Origin: Natrarchaeobius chitinivorans
GTDB taxonomy: Archaea > Halobacteriota > Halobacteria > Halobacteriales > Natrialbaceae
NCBI RefSeq assembly: GCF_003841505.1
Contig: NZ_REGA01000016.1
Coordinates: forward strand, 1 to 64,000
Direction of reading: 5' to 3'
Length of the DNA stretch: 64,000 bases
Shown: positions 57,080 to 64,000 of the stretch, in pieces
How the letters are laid out: each line of letters opens with the position of its first letter
How positions within the stretch are numbered: position 1 is the first letter of the stretch
Program-made: the position numbers and the translations under genes
The notes under the pieces: generated by a model
What the model was told of the DNA's origin: nothing
What the model saw: only the letters and a program-made list of their open reading frames with translations
Database searches by the model: none

Positions 57080-58628
57080 TCGCAGTTCATCACTCTTGCC
57101 TGTACATTACTCCACCGAACAGACGATTCCATCCGATCGCACAGTCCGCCTTCTCGATACGACGCTTCGCGACGGCGAACAAGCACCGGGCGTCTCGCTC
57201 TCGCCCGACGAGAAAGTCGAGATCGCCCGTGCGCTAGAGCGGACGGGCGTCGCCGTCATCGAAGCCGGCAGCGCCTGTACCGGTGCGGGTGAACGGCAGG
57301 CGATCTCACGAGTGACCGACCTCGACCTCGAGGCGACCGTGACCAGTTTCTGTCGCGGCCTCGAGTCCGACATCGATCTCGCACTCGACTGCGGCGTCGA
57401 CGGCGTCCACGTCGTCGTCCCCGCGAGCGACCGTCACGTCGAGGGGAAAGTCGGCACCTCCCGCGAGGACAACCTCGAGACGACGGCCGAACTCGTCGAG
57501 TACGCCAAATCCCACGACCTGTGGGTCGAGGTCATCGGCGAGGACGGCTCGCGGGCCGACCTCGACTACCTCGAGACGCTCGGCGAAACCGCCCTCGACG
57601 CCGGAGCTGACCGGACCTGCTTCGCCGACACCGTCGGTCACACGGGCCCGGAACGGACCGCCGAAGCGGTCTCCCGGCTCGCCGATCTCGGACCGGTCAG
57701 CGCACACACTCACGACGACCTCGGACTGGGCGTGACGAACGCGCTCGCGGCGATCTCCGCCGGTGCCGATCTCGTCCACTGCACGGTCAACGGACTGGGC
57801 GAGCGCGCAGGGAACGTCGCGCTCGAGGAGGTCGCGATCGCACTCGAACACGTCTACGGCGTCGACACCGTCGAACTCGAGGAGCTGTACGACCTCGCAC
57901 AGATCGTTTCGCGGTCGACCGGCGTCCAGTTACCGCCGAACAAGGCCGTCATCGGGGAGAACGCGTTCACTCACGAGAGCGGCATCCACACCGACGGCAC
58001 GCTCAAAGACGACAAGATGTACGAGCCCTACGCGCCGGAGACCGTCGGACGCGAACGCCGGATTGCGCTGGGCAAGCACACCGGCCGCGCGGGCGTGAAA
58101 GCCACGCTCGAGGAACACGACGTCGAGGCGACCGACGACGAGATCGCCGAGATCGCGAACCGCGTCACCGAACTCGGCGATCGCGGCCGCCGGGTGACCG
58201 ACGCCGACCTGCTCGCCGTCGCCGAGGACGTCACCGGCGACGACCGCGAGCGCGTCGTCGACCTGCTCGATCTCACCGCCACCAGCGGCGGAGCCGTCCC
58301 GACCGCCAGCATCCGCCTCGCGGTCGACGGCGAGGAGCGGGTGGCAAGCGGCACCGGCTCCGGTCCGGTCGACGCCGCCGTCTCCGCGGTGCGGGAGGCG
58401 CTCGGGTCGGCGGCCGACGCTGAACTCGAGTCCTACCGGGTCAACGCGGTGACCGGCGGGACGGACGCCGTCGTCACGGTCGAGGTGACGATGGCCAGAG
58501 ACGACCGTTCGGTCACCGTCGCCAGAAGCGAAGCCGACATCACTCGAGCGAGCGTCGAGGCGATGGTCGACGCCCTCGACAGGCTGCTGGCCGCCGAGGA
58601 CCAGCCGCTCGCGCCGGCCGACGACTGA
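57057..58628 (+). CDS. cimA: Citramalate / 2-isopropylmalate synthase
   Basis: A 523-aa DRE-TIM metallolyase. The catalytic TIM barrel has [20 protein letters not shown], the metal-ligand [17 protein letters not shown] and [16 protein letters not shown], with HESGIHTDG in the linker. The C-terminal LeuA-dimer regulatory domain follows (about 395-510), which binds the end product isoleucine or leucine. Similarity in style to archaeal CimA favours (R)-citramalate synthase for isoleucine, but LeuA activity is possible. The N-terminal start is uncertain: GTG 57057 is used. The TGA stop is the left edge of a family A repeat. Confidence 0.85.
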   Translation: MKFRDDTDRSSSLLPVHYSTEQTIPSDRTVRLLDTTLRDGEQAPGVSLSPDEKVEIARALERTGVAVIEAGSACTGAGERQAISRVTDLDLEATVTSFCRGLESDIDLALDCGVDGVHVVVPASDRHVEGKVGTSREDNLETTAELVEYAKSHDLWVEVIGEDGSRADLDYLETLGETALDAGADRTCFADTVGHTGPERTAEAVSRLADLGPVSAHTHDDLGLGVTNALAAISAGADLVHCTVNGLGERAGNVALEEVAIALEHVYGVDTVELEELYDLAQIVSRSTGVQLPPNKAVIGENAFTHESGIHTDGTLKDDKMYEPYAPETVGRERRIALGKHTGRAGVKATLEEHDVEATDDEIAEIANRVTELGDRGRRVTDADLLAVAEDVTGDDRERVVDLLDLTATSGGAVPTASIRLAVDGEERVASGTGSGPVDAAVSAVREALGSAADAELESYRVNAVTGGTDAVVTVEVTMARDDRSVTVARSEADITRASVEAMVDALDRLLAAEDQPLAPADD

Positions 58629-58711
58629 TACGGATTACTGTAACTGTTTACCGGCGCACCCGTCGCCCGGGTCGCGGGTGCGCCGGCAATGACTTCAGCA
58701 ACTGCCCTCGA
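58626..58711. repeat. 80-bp palindromic element (family A), copy A11, decayed right end
   Basis: From the cimA stop the sequence reads TGATACGGATTACTGTAACT, followed by the GGCGCACCCG...CGGGTGCGCCGG central stem. The right terminal repeat is eroded (GACTTCAGCAACTG). The left TGA is the cimA stop codon. Confidence 0.8.
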
Positions 58712-58734
58712 ACCTTCCTTCACAACATTTCAGT

Positions 58735-58746
58735 AATTATATTATT
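58735..58746 (+). promoter_or_regulatory. TATA box before structured leader copy 2
   Basis: AATTATATTATT is centred about 26 nt before GATGGAAGC at 58765-58773, matching the arrangement of copy 1. Confidence 0.65.
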
Positions 58747-58759
58747 ACTCAGTACGACA

Positions 58760-58913
58760 GTCACGATGGAAGCTATTCGCTCCAGAAAGCGAACGCGGGG
58801 GCGTGCGTACGGAAACGCCCCGGGTGTAGCAGCACCCGAAGCGGATGGCTTCCAAACTATCGCGCGTTTGGCTGCCATGCTTTCGTTACTGCCACCGAGA
58901 CAAAAAGGTCTCG
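58760..58913 (+). ncRNA. Putative structured leader RNA, copy 2
   Basis: The same helices as copy 1: P1 GGAAGCTAT/ATGGCTTCC (58768-58776 with 58845-58853), P2 GGGGCGT/ACGCCCC (58798-58804 with 58815-58821), P3 GGGTG/CACCC (58822-58826 with 58833-58837), P4 CCAAA/TTTGG (58852-58856 with 58867-58871) and a final CGAGAC/GTCTCG hairpin (58896-58913). Between P4 and that hairpin about 25 nt (CTGCCATGCTTTCGTTACTG) is unchanged between copies. Relative indels between copies keep the helices but change the frame. It precedes the zinc-finger paralogue at 58990 by about 76 nt. Confidence 0.6.
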
Positions 58914-58989
58914 CACGACGATACGGTATCGCTCTCGATCACCGCTCGAGTCGACGGCTCGACCGACCACGAGCCGGGAGGCGACCTCG

Positions 58990-59235
58990 ATGAGTTCCAG
59001 ACGCGAGGCTGCCGACGCCACGAGGACCGACGATCCGTCCGAGTCGGTCTGCGATCGCTGTGGTGATCCGGTTCCCGAAGACCGGATACTCCGCCTCTCG
59101 GTCGAGCCCTGTCCCGAACTCGCCGGGCGGTACGAGGCCGTGACCGCAACCTACTGTCCCGACTGCGTCGCCGGCATCGGCCACCTCTCGTTCGCGGCCC
59201 GCCCCCGAGGGCACCCGCCGACGGATTCCGAGTGA
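58990..59235 (+). CDS. Small zinc-finger protein (paralogue of the gene at 24182)
   Basis: An 81-aa protein, the same length as its paralogue. Cys motifs: VCDRCGDPVPED, then EPCPELAGRYEAVTATYC and PDCVAGIGHLSF. Most differences lie in the N-terminal 18 residues and the last 15. The ATG overlaps (ATGA) the end of a 75-codon frame running through the structured leader, so upstream translation could couple to it. Function unknown. Confidence 0.75.
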   Translation: MSSRREAADATRTDDPSESVCDRCGDPVPEDRILRLSVEPCPELAGRYEAVTATYCPDCVAGIGHLSFAARPRGHPPTDSE

Positions 59236-59291
59236 CGCGAGCGACGACCGCTGTCAAAGACCCGGACGAATCGTCGTCCGTCGACGACCGA

Positions 59292-60149
59292 CTAGTCCGA
59301 CCGCCGAATATCGCGCCGGAACAGCCTCGAGGGTCCGCGGCGGGAGTACTCCGCGACCGCGACGAACGCGATCGCCCAGAGGATGGCCAATCCGCCCCAC
59401 ACCGCACCCGTCGAACCCACCTGGAGGGGAAACGCGATGGACAGAAGCCCGTAGTAGACCATCGGAAGAGCGGCGAGCCACGACGCGAGACGCCAGCCGG
59501 CGAACCCGAGCGCGGCGACGACGCCGTAGGCGAGCGGCGCGATCGCGAGGGCGACCATCATCACGTAGTGACCGTCGACGGCGTGGGGGTCGACCGCGCT
59601 CGTCGTCAGGCTCAACTGGGTCCCAACGAAGGCGAGCAGCGGAACCGCGGCGACGGCGACCAGCCCCAGCAGCGCCGGACTGAACGAGTCACCCCGCCGG
59701 AGCAGCCGCCGACCCGCCGGGTGCGTGAGGAGTGCGATTCCGGTGAGGAGGAAGAACGGAATGACCTCCTCCGGTCGCCCGACGCCGTACCAGACGGTGC
59801 CCGCGGTGGCGACGAGGATGACCGCGAACGCGCCCCACATCGACGCGACGCGCTGTGTCGGTCGGTACGCCTGCGCGAACAGACCGAGCAAGAACACGCC
59901 CACGACGGCGGCGATACCCATCACGTGGAGTCGGTGAATGCCGAGTTCCGCGGCACCCGCGGCGGTCCAGCCGGTCGCGAGCGTAGCGAGCAGATCCGGA
60001 AGGAACGCCACCGTCAACACGCCGGCAAGGAGGAGCGAGAGGTAGAATGCCCCCGTCCGAACCGCTGCGACCGTAAACCGGCGCTGGCCGGCGTTCTCGA
60101 GTGTGCGCTCTTCGTTCGTGAGGTTTCCCTCGTCGATAGTCGTTCCCAT
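59292..60149 (-). CDS. Polytopic membrane protein
   Basis: A 285-aa protein with about eight membrane segments (for example AFYLSLLLAGVLTVAFLPDL, HVMGIAAVVGVFLLGLFAQA, GAFAVILVATAGTVWYGVG and VYYGLLSIAFPLQVGSTGAV). Histidines occur near segment ends but no haem-binding pattern is certain. No family is recognised. It is on the same strand as the small membrane protein and the iron-sulfur protein upstream, and could be a membrane partner of the latter (inference from position only). Confidence 0.7.
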   Translation of the reverse strand: MGTTIDEGNLTNEERTLENAGQRRFTVAAVRTGAFYLSLLLAGVLTVAFLPDLLATLATGWTAAGAAELGIHRLHVMGIAAVVGVFLLGLFAQAYRPTQRVASMWGAFAVILVATAGTVWYGVGRPEEVIPFFLLTGIALLTHPAGRRLLRRGDSFSPALLGLVAVAAVPLLAFVGTQLSLTTSAVDPHAVDGHYVMMVALAIAPLAYGVVAALGFAGWRLASWLAALPMVYYGLLSIAFPLQVGSTGAVWGGLAILWAIAFVAVAEYSRRGPSRLFRRDIRRSD

Positions 60150-60374
60150 GATACGAGTATACATACGACGGATGAGTAGATAAACATATCCTAATTGACA
60201 TGAGAATTGGATACTCCGATTTCCGGGACTGACGGTCGGAGAAACGTCGCGGATCCGTGAGTGTACGCTCGAGTCGTCGTATCGTGCCCGATCCGTATCG
60301 GCACCTCCTCACCCGGCCGTCACGATACTTCTTTCCACCCGCGGGTTGACCCGTCTTTCAACGGCCCCGATCGT

Positions 60375-60572
60375 TCACTGGAGTGACTTCTCGCTGATGA
60401 CGTTCCACGGGTCGAACAGGTAGACGACCGCGAGAAACAGCGCGAGCGCGACGACGAACAGCCGTGCGATCGCGCCCGTGGTCGACGGCGTTCCAACTCC
60501 AAGAGTAAGCGCCATCAGCGCGGCGACGACGATCCAGATCACCCCGACGACGGTTCGCTTGCGACGGTTCAT
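60375..60572 (-). CDS. Small two-helix membrane protein
   Basis: A 65-aa protein: a basic start (MNRRKRTVVG), helix VIWIVVAALMALTLGVG, a short loop and helix ARLFVVALALFLAVVYLF, ending WNVISEKSLQ. No family is recognised. It lies between the iron-sulfur protein and the polytopic protein on the same strand. Confidence 0.65.
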   Translation of the reverse strand: MNRRKRTVVGVIWIVVAALMALTLGVGTPSTTGAIARLFVVALALFLAVVYLFDPWNVISEKSLQ

Positions 60573-60604
60573 ACGCGACCTTTCGGGTGAACGGTTATGA
60601 ATGA

Positions 60605-60685
60605 TCTGAGTCGACTCGAGTCCGGAATTGGTCTGAATCGTCTCGAGTCCGGGAATCAGATAAGTCGACTCGAGTCCGGGTGCAG
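60605..60685. repeat. 27-bp direct tandem repeat, three copies
   Basis: CTCGAGTCCGG occurs at 60615, 60642 and 60669 within 27-bp units such as TCTGAGTCGACTCGAGTCCG. The array lies in the gap between the small membrane gene (start 60572) and the end of the iron-sulfur gene (60745). CTCGAG-centred units are weakly palindromic. Confidence 0.85.
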
Positions 60686-60744
60686 TCGATTTTCGCTACG
60701 GGACACATCTCCGCGGTCAGACGGCGAAATCCACTGCACGATCG

Positions 60745-62124
60745 TCAGAACGATAGCCCCTCGACGCCGCCGACGGTCTTCTCCTCGAGGACCGTGTTTC
60801 GATCGTCGACCATCCCGACGTCCTCGTAGGCGATCGGACCTTCGACCTGTTCTGCGTTCGCGCCGGGTTCGTTGCCGATGTACGTGACGTTCGGGTTGGT
60901 GTTGTACTCCTCTAAGAGTTTGAAGCGCGAGCCCTCGTTGCCGTACTCGGCTTCGACGAGCATCAGCGCCTCTTCCTCGTCGAGTTCGTCCGGCTCTTGC
61001 TCGCCCTCGAGGATCGCGATGGCCTCCTGAAGCTCCTCGTCGTCGGGATCGGCTTCGATCGCACGGGCGAGCGGAACGTTGTCGAGGTACCGGCGCGGAT
61101 CGCTGTCGGGGTCGTTCATGTCGCCGAACTGGATCGCACCGGGCGGACAGGCGTCCTCGCAGGCGGTCGTCCCGACCATCTCCTCGCCCATCTGACCGTC
61201 CTGACGGGCGGGATCGAAGATGCACTTTTCCATGACGCCGCGGGGACCCCGGCTGCTGACTCGCCGGTCGCGCTGGTCGTACACCATGTCCTCGTCGAGG
61301 TCTTCGTCCGGCACCTCCGGGTCGTCCCACTGGAAGTAGTTGACGCCGTAGGGACAGGCGACCTGACAGTATCGACAGCCGATGCAGACGTCGTAGTCGG
61401 TCAACACGAGTCCGCCCTCCTCTCTCGTGTGACGCGCCGTCGTCGGACACACTTTCTCACAGGGGGCGTCGGTACAGTGCTGGCAGGGCCGGATCAGGTA
61501 GTTGAAGTCGCGGACGGAGTCTGCTTCCTCGGGTTCGGGCGACTCGACGGTCCCGTCGTCGTACGCGAGGATGTACATCCAGTTCGCCCCATCGTCCCAG
61601 TTGTGCTCGGCGTTGCAGGCGACGACACAGGAGAGACAGCCGTCACACGTCTCGAGGTCGAGCGCCATTCCCCACTGGACGTCGTCCCCGTCCTCCTCGT
61701 CTTCGTCCTCCTGGGCGGCGACGCTGGGGTCGGGATCGCCGCCACCGGTCGCTCCCCAGGCACCGAGGCCGACGAACCCGGCACCGGCCCCCATCTTCTT
61801 CATCATCTCGCGCCGGGAGTCGTCGCCGACCCCGAGCCGGTCGAGCGTCCGCTCGAGACGACCCTCCTCGCGAGCTTCCTCGATCCGATCGGCCATCGGT
61901 CGCTCGTCCTCGCCGAACTCCTCTAAGACGTCCTCATGATACCGGTCGTAGAACTCCTCGTCGGACAGCTCGCCTTTCGTCACTCGCATGGCGTCTTTGG
62001 CCATCTCCATGCCGAGTTCCGCGTCGTAATCGCCGTCCTCGAGCAACGCCTCGTACCGCTTTTCTGCCTCCGGTCCGAGCGGGTGAAACGACTCGTCGTC
62101 CCGCCGGTCGTCGTCCGAACTCAT
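60745..62124 (-). CDS. 4Fe-4S cluster protein, DmsB/NrfC-like electron-transfer subunit
   Basis: A 459-aa protein. Residues 1-100 are a charged helical domain; then DDSRREMMKKMGAGAGFVGL resembles a twin-arginine signal or anchor (Arg104-Arg105) placed internally. After an acidic linker come four cysteine clusters: CDGCLSCVVAC, CQHCTDAPCEKVCP, CIGCRYCQVACPYG and, lower down, EKC with ACEDACPPGA. This is the layout of the iron-sulfur subunit of molybdopterin or NrfD-linked oxidoreductases. No catalytic molybdopterin subunit is adjacent. It likely relays electrons at the membrane. Confidence 0.85.
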   Translation of the reverse strand: MSSDDDRRDDESFHPLGPEAEKRYEALLEDGDYDAELGMEMAKDAMRVTKGELSDEEFYDRYHEDVLEEFGEDERPMADRIEEAREEGRLERTLDRLGVGDDSRREMMKKMGAGAGFVGLGAWGATGGGDPDPSVAAQEDEDEEDGDDVQWGMALDLETCDGCLSCVVACNAEHNWDDGANWMYILAYDDGTVESPEPEEADSVRDFNYLIRPCQHCTDAPCEKVCPTTARHTREEGGLVLTDYDVCIGCRYCQVACPYGVNYFQWDDPEVPDEDLDEDMVYDQRDRRVSSRGPRGVMEKCIFDPARQDGQMGEEMVGTTACEDACPPGAIQFGDMNDPDSDPRRYLDNVPLARAIEADPDDEELQEAIAILEGEQEPDELDEEEALMLVEAEYGNEGSRFKLLEEYNTNPNVTYIGNEPGANAEQVEGPIAYEDVGMVDDRNTVLEEKTVGGVEGLSF

Positions 62125-62522
62125 CGAGTACCGCCACCTCGAGCAACCGAACGGCTACCATCGAGCCTCATTGCTATTCACTAACACCTCGTGCTGTCCA
62201 CCGAGACGTCAATAAGAAACGGCCTTGCGTGTGACGGTGACTGTGCCCATCTCCGCCCGCGTCGCTACGTTCACCCACGGCGTGCGTTCTCCTGTCAGAG
62301 GTCGTCCTCCCGTCAGAGTGCGTTCACCCACGGCGTGGTTGCTGTCGAACCTCGAGCGGGAGAGTTACACCACTCGGAGCGCGTTATAGAATGACCCATA
62401 GTAATAAATCGACATTTGTCACGTGTATCTCGGTTCTGGGCTGGTTTTTTGGCTTCCAAATGGTGGTTCTCTTTCTGAGATACCCACCAGATATCCGTTG
62501 TATGATGCGGTTTTCTACCAGT
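62125..62522. other. Intergenic region with short direct repeats, GC falling toward the right
   Basis: The motif GTTCACCCACGGCGTG occurs at about 62269 and 62324, and CCTGTCAGAGG/CCCGTCAGAG lies between them, an imperfect direct repeat. From about 62390 the sequence becomes AT-rich. A 61-codon plus-strand frame at 62391-62576 has one hydrophobic stretch but overlaps the end of the lipoprotein gene and is not supported. Confidence 0.4.
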
Positions 62523-63374
62523 CTACCGACGAGCGAGATCGGTAGTTTTCGAAGCAACTACGTTGTCGCCATCTAGTATTTCCATCTGCAATTGGTACGG
62601 ATCAGATCTGGAATGTTCGATACTAAATTCACTATCTCCCACGAACGGTGTAGTGCAGAACCCTGACTCGTTATGTATCTGGACGCTATCTCCGTTCTGA
62701 GGTGTCTGTAATAGTAAATCCAACTCGTATACATCCGAGGTCGTGTCGATATATTGTACATCGTGAATCAATTCTACACTGGGGTTTAGGCTCCCTGATT
62801 CAACGGCGTACAAATAATTAACTTTTAAACGTTCGGTCTGTCCTGGGCAATCAATTTTGGATCCGTCCCCAAGATACTGATAGACACGCGCCGACCAGTC
62901 AAGTTCGACTTCTCTTCTGAGATTGCTTCCATCAAGTTCTACAGAGTATAATCCAGGGGGGAGTTTGTGGATCAATTCCGGATCAGATTTAATGTCAATC
63001 TCTTCTATCAGTTTGACAATGTCCCAACCCGGACGATACCCAGGGCGTCTACTACCGACTTGGCGATCCCGATTTGGTCTTTGGTATATTTTGACATTCA
63101 ACGTTCCCACATCGGCATATCCGTCAGTACTTGATTGCATTTCGAATGAGTGGAGAATTTCTGAATAATGGGGCACAGTCATCCAATATCTCCTCGAGCG
63201 GGGACCAAACGTGTTCTGTCTGCCAGTTTGACTTATAGATAGTATCTCACCCCGATTCGGATGTTCTTCTTCGTCTTCTTCAATACAGCCCGAGAGTAGG
63301 GTGAACGAGGTTGCTCCTGCTAAAGCGGTTTGGTGTAGTAGCTTCCGTCTCGTGAGAGAACATGTCTCGTTCAT
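62523..63374 (-). CDS. Lipoprotein of unknown function in AT-rich DNA
   Basis: A 283-aa exported protein. The signal LTRRKLLHQTALAGATSFTLL ends at a lipobox Cys (LLSGC) and is followed by an acidic stretch. The mature part is beta-rich (YADVGTLNVKIYQR; DVYELDLLLQTPQNGDSVQI) with no known domain. Codon use is clearly AT-richer than in neighbouring genes, suggesting horizontal acquisition. It lies next to a tRNA-Ser gene and a partial copy of the tRNA 3' end. ATG 63374 starts the signal peptide. Confidence 0.75.
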   Translation of the reverse strand: MNETCSLTRRKLLHQTALAGATSFTLLSGCIEEDEEEHPNRGEILSISQTGRQNTFGPRSRRYWMTVPHYSEILHSFEMQSSTDGYADVGTLNVKIYQRPNRDRQVGSRRPGYRPGWDIVKLIEEIDIKSDPELIHKLPPGLYSVELDGSNLRREVELDWSARVYQYLGDGSKIDCPGQTERLKVNYLYAVESGSLNPSVELIHDVQYIDTTSDVYELDLLLQTPQNGDSVQIHNESGFCTTPFVGDSEFSIEHSRSDPYQLQMEILDGDNVVASKTTDLARR

Positions 63375-63523
63375 ATAAGAATTGAATCTGTGCTCTATAA
63401 TGAAATAGGGAACGTTCAGAGAACGGTTCACATGTTTCGGTGACTCTATAGCATGAGAACTATTCTATGACGCCTTCCCCCCAGAGTGATTCGCGCCACT
63501 ATGCGTTGCTCATCGGATTGGTG

Positions 63524-63555
63524 TTGTGAAAAGCGCAGAGAGGGAGATTTGAACA
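63524..63555. repeat. Partial duplicate of tRNA-Ser 3' region (att-like)
   Basis: TTGTGAAAAGCGCAGAGAGG followed by GAGATTTGAAC closely matches CGTGAAAACGCCGAGAGGGA and GATTTGAACT at the 3' end of the tRNA-Ser gene (63661-63690), about 136 bp away in the same orientation. Such duplicates are left by integrative elements that use tRNA 3' ends. No integrase is in the window. Confidence 0.6.
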
Positions 63556-63668
63556 ACGTCCAGACGTGCTCACTTCGTTGCGCGCGCCTGGCCTCGTTCA
63601 AACTCCTCTGTATCGTTTTCACGACGACAGACGGTTCGCTCCGCTCACCGGTATTGTCGTCGTGAAAA

Positions 63669-63753
63669 CGCCGAGAGGGAGATTTGAACTCCCGAGTCCG
63701 TGAGGACAGCAGATTTCGAATCTGCCGCCTTGGCCGGGCTAGGCTATCTCGGC
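63669..63753 (-). tRNA. tRNA-Ser (CGA)
   Basis: Read on the minus strand: acceptor GCCGAGA pairs with TCTCGGC, the D-loop contains CTAGCCCGGCCAAGG, the anticodon arm is GCAGA-TTCGAAA-TCTGC giving anticodon CGA (serine), a long class II variable arm with GTCC/GGAC follows, and the T-arm is GGGAGTTCAAATCTCCC. The length is 85 nt including the discriminator G. CCA is not encoded. Confidence 0.93.
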
Positions 63754-63776
63754 TCACCCATATCTACCGGGGAGAC

Positions 63777-63785
63777 GTTTTTACC
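63777..63785 (-). promoter_or_regulatory. TATA box of tRNA-Ser
   Basis: GGTAAAAAC on the minus strand is centred about 28 nt before the tRNA 5' end at 63753, the normal archaeal promoter spacing. Confidence 0.55.
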
Positions 63786-63965
63786 GGTTTCGATTCGACT
63801 CGTCGTCTGCGAACGGGCCCCGAGCGAGCGCGACACCCGGTCGGTCGGCGATACGAGTCCGACTGCTGGCCGTCGTCTCGGAACCAGGCCACTAATCGGA
63901 TGCTCCGTCAGCCCCACCAACATCTTGGGGAAGGATCTATCCGATCGATACTCGAGACGATAGAT

Positions 63966-64000
63966 ATGAGGGAAACGCACGACGCGGATCGGGTGGAGTG
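63966..64000 (+). CDS. Possible 5' end of a gene cut by the window edge
   Basis: ATG 63966 opens a frame (MRETHDADRVE) that stays open to the end of the window. Codon use is GC-rich in third positions. Only 11 residues are visible, so nothing can be said about function. Confidence 0.25.
   Translation, partial: MRETHDADRVE

Noticed and set aside
8435-58711. CRISPR array interpretation of the repeated palindromes
   Set aside because: The repeats are 80 bp, dispersed at kilobase distances, and lack regular spacers or cas genes.
62191-62576. Two small plus-strand frames at 62191-62394 and 62391-62576
   Set aside because: The first covers a direct repeat and has no motif; the second overlaps the end of the lipoprotein gene and has only one hydrophobic stretch.

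Overview
The window is chromosomal DNA from a halophilic archaeon (class Halobacteria; gene content and style fit the order Natrialbales, e.g. Natrinema/Haloterrigena relatives, which is inference). The GC content is high, the proteins are strongly acidic, exported proteins carry twin-arginine or lipobox signals, many genes have a TATA box about 26-30 nt before the start codon (leaderless transcripts), and markers such as archaeal eIF1A, RfcL with a C-terminal PIP box, HalOD1 and Bat-type HTH proteins are present.

Layout. 0-4 kb: degraded accessory DNA, a methyltransferase, an alpha/beta hydrolase and a 5'-truncated tnpB with its right end. 4-13.5 kb: a NYN protein, HtpX, then the succinylase-type diaminopimelate/lysine genes dapA-dapB-dapD and lysA-dapE, split by a 2.6 kb accessory insert (vapBC, a winged-helix gene, ogt, three palindromic repeats). 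13.5-24 kb: an F420/PPOX-type protein, divergent purB and purNH, PadR, an FAD amine-oxidase-like enzyme, a double Usp, a SIMPL lipoprotein, and divergent carA/Lrp around a perfect palindrome. 24-31 kb: a small zinc-finger gene with a structured leader, eIF1A, small membrane and zinc-ribbon proteins, the DUF460 protein, a DUF389 membrane protein and an isoaspartyl peptidase. 31-41 kb: a halolysin-like subtilase with a duplicated domain, gcvT-gcvH, regulators, a full-length TnpB with a three-way-junction right end, and a lipoprotein beside a solo IS end. 41-51.5 kb: a zinc-ribbon protein, an HTH/membrane pair, a second vapBC, rfcL, phoU, HalOD1 and Bat-like regulators, and the fixA-fixB-fixCX electron-transfer operon. 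51.5-64 kb: MscS, a bactofilin-like protein, a saccharopine-dehydrogenase-like pseudogene, HNH-like and DUF192 genes, a purine phosphoribosyltransferase, citramalate/isopropylmalate synthase, a second copy of the structured leader plus zinc-finger gene, an iron-sulfur protein, an AT-rich lipoprotein and tRNA-Ser(CGA).

The most notable content is non-coding. (1) An 80-bp imperfect palindrome occurs about eight times, flanked by 3-bp direct repeats that are TGA or TCA; it sits repeatedly on TGA stop codons and in one case has rewritten a protein C-terminus. (2) A 99-bp element with perfect 15-bp inverted ends and 3-bp target duplications occurs twice, once inside a copy of the first element. 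(3) A roughly 150-nt leader with base-pair covariation is duplicated upstream of two paralogous 81-aa zinc-finger genes 34 kb apart. (4) Further palindromic repeats, several short tandem repeats and IS200/IS605-type ends complete a repeat-rich accessory layer over a conserved metabolic backbone.
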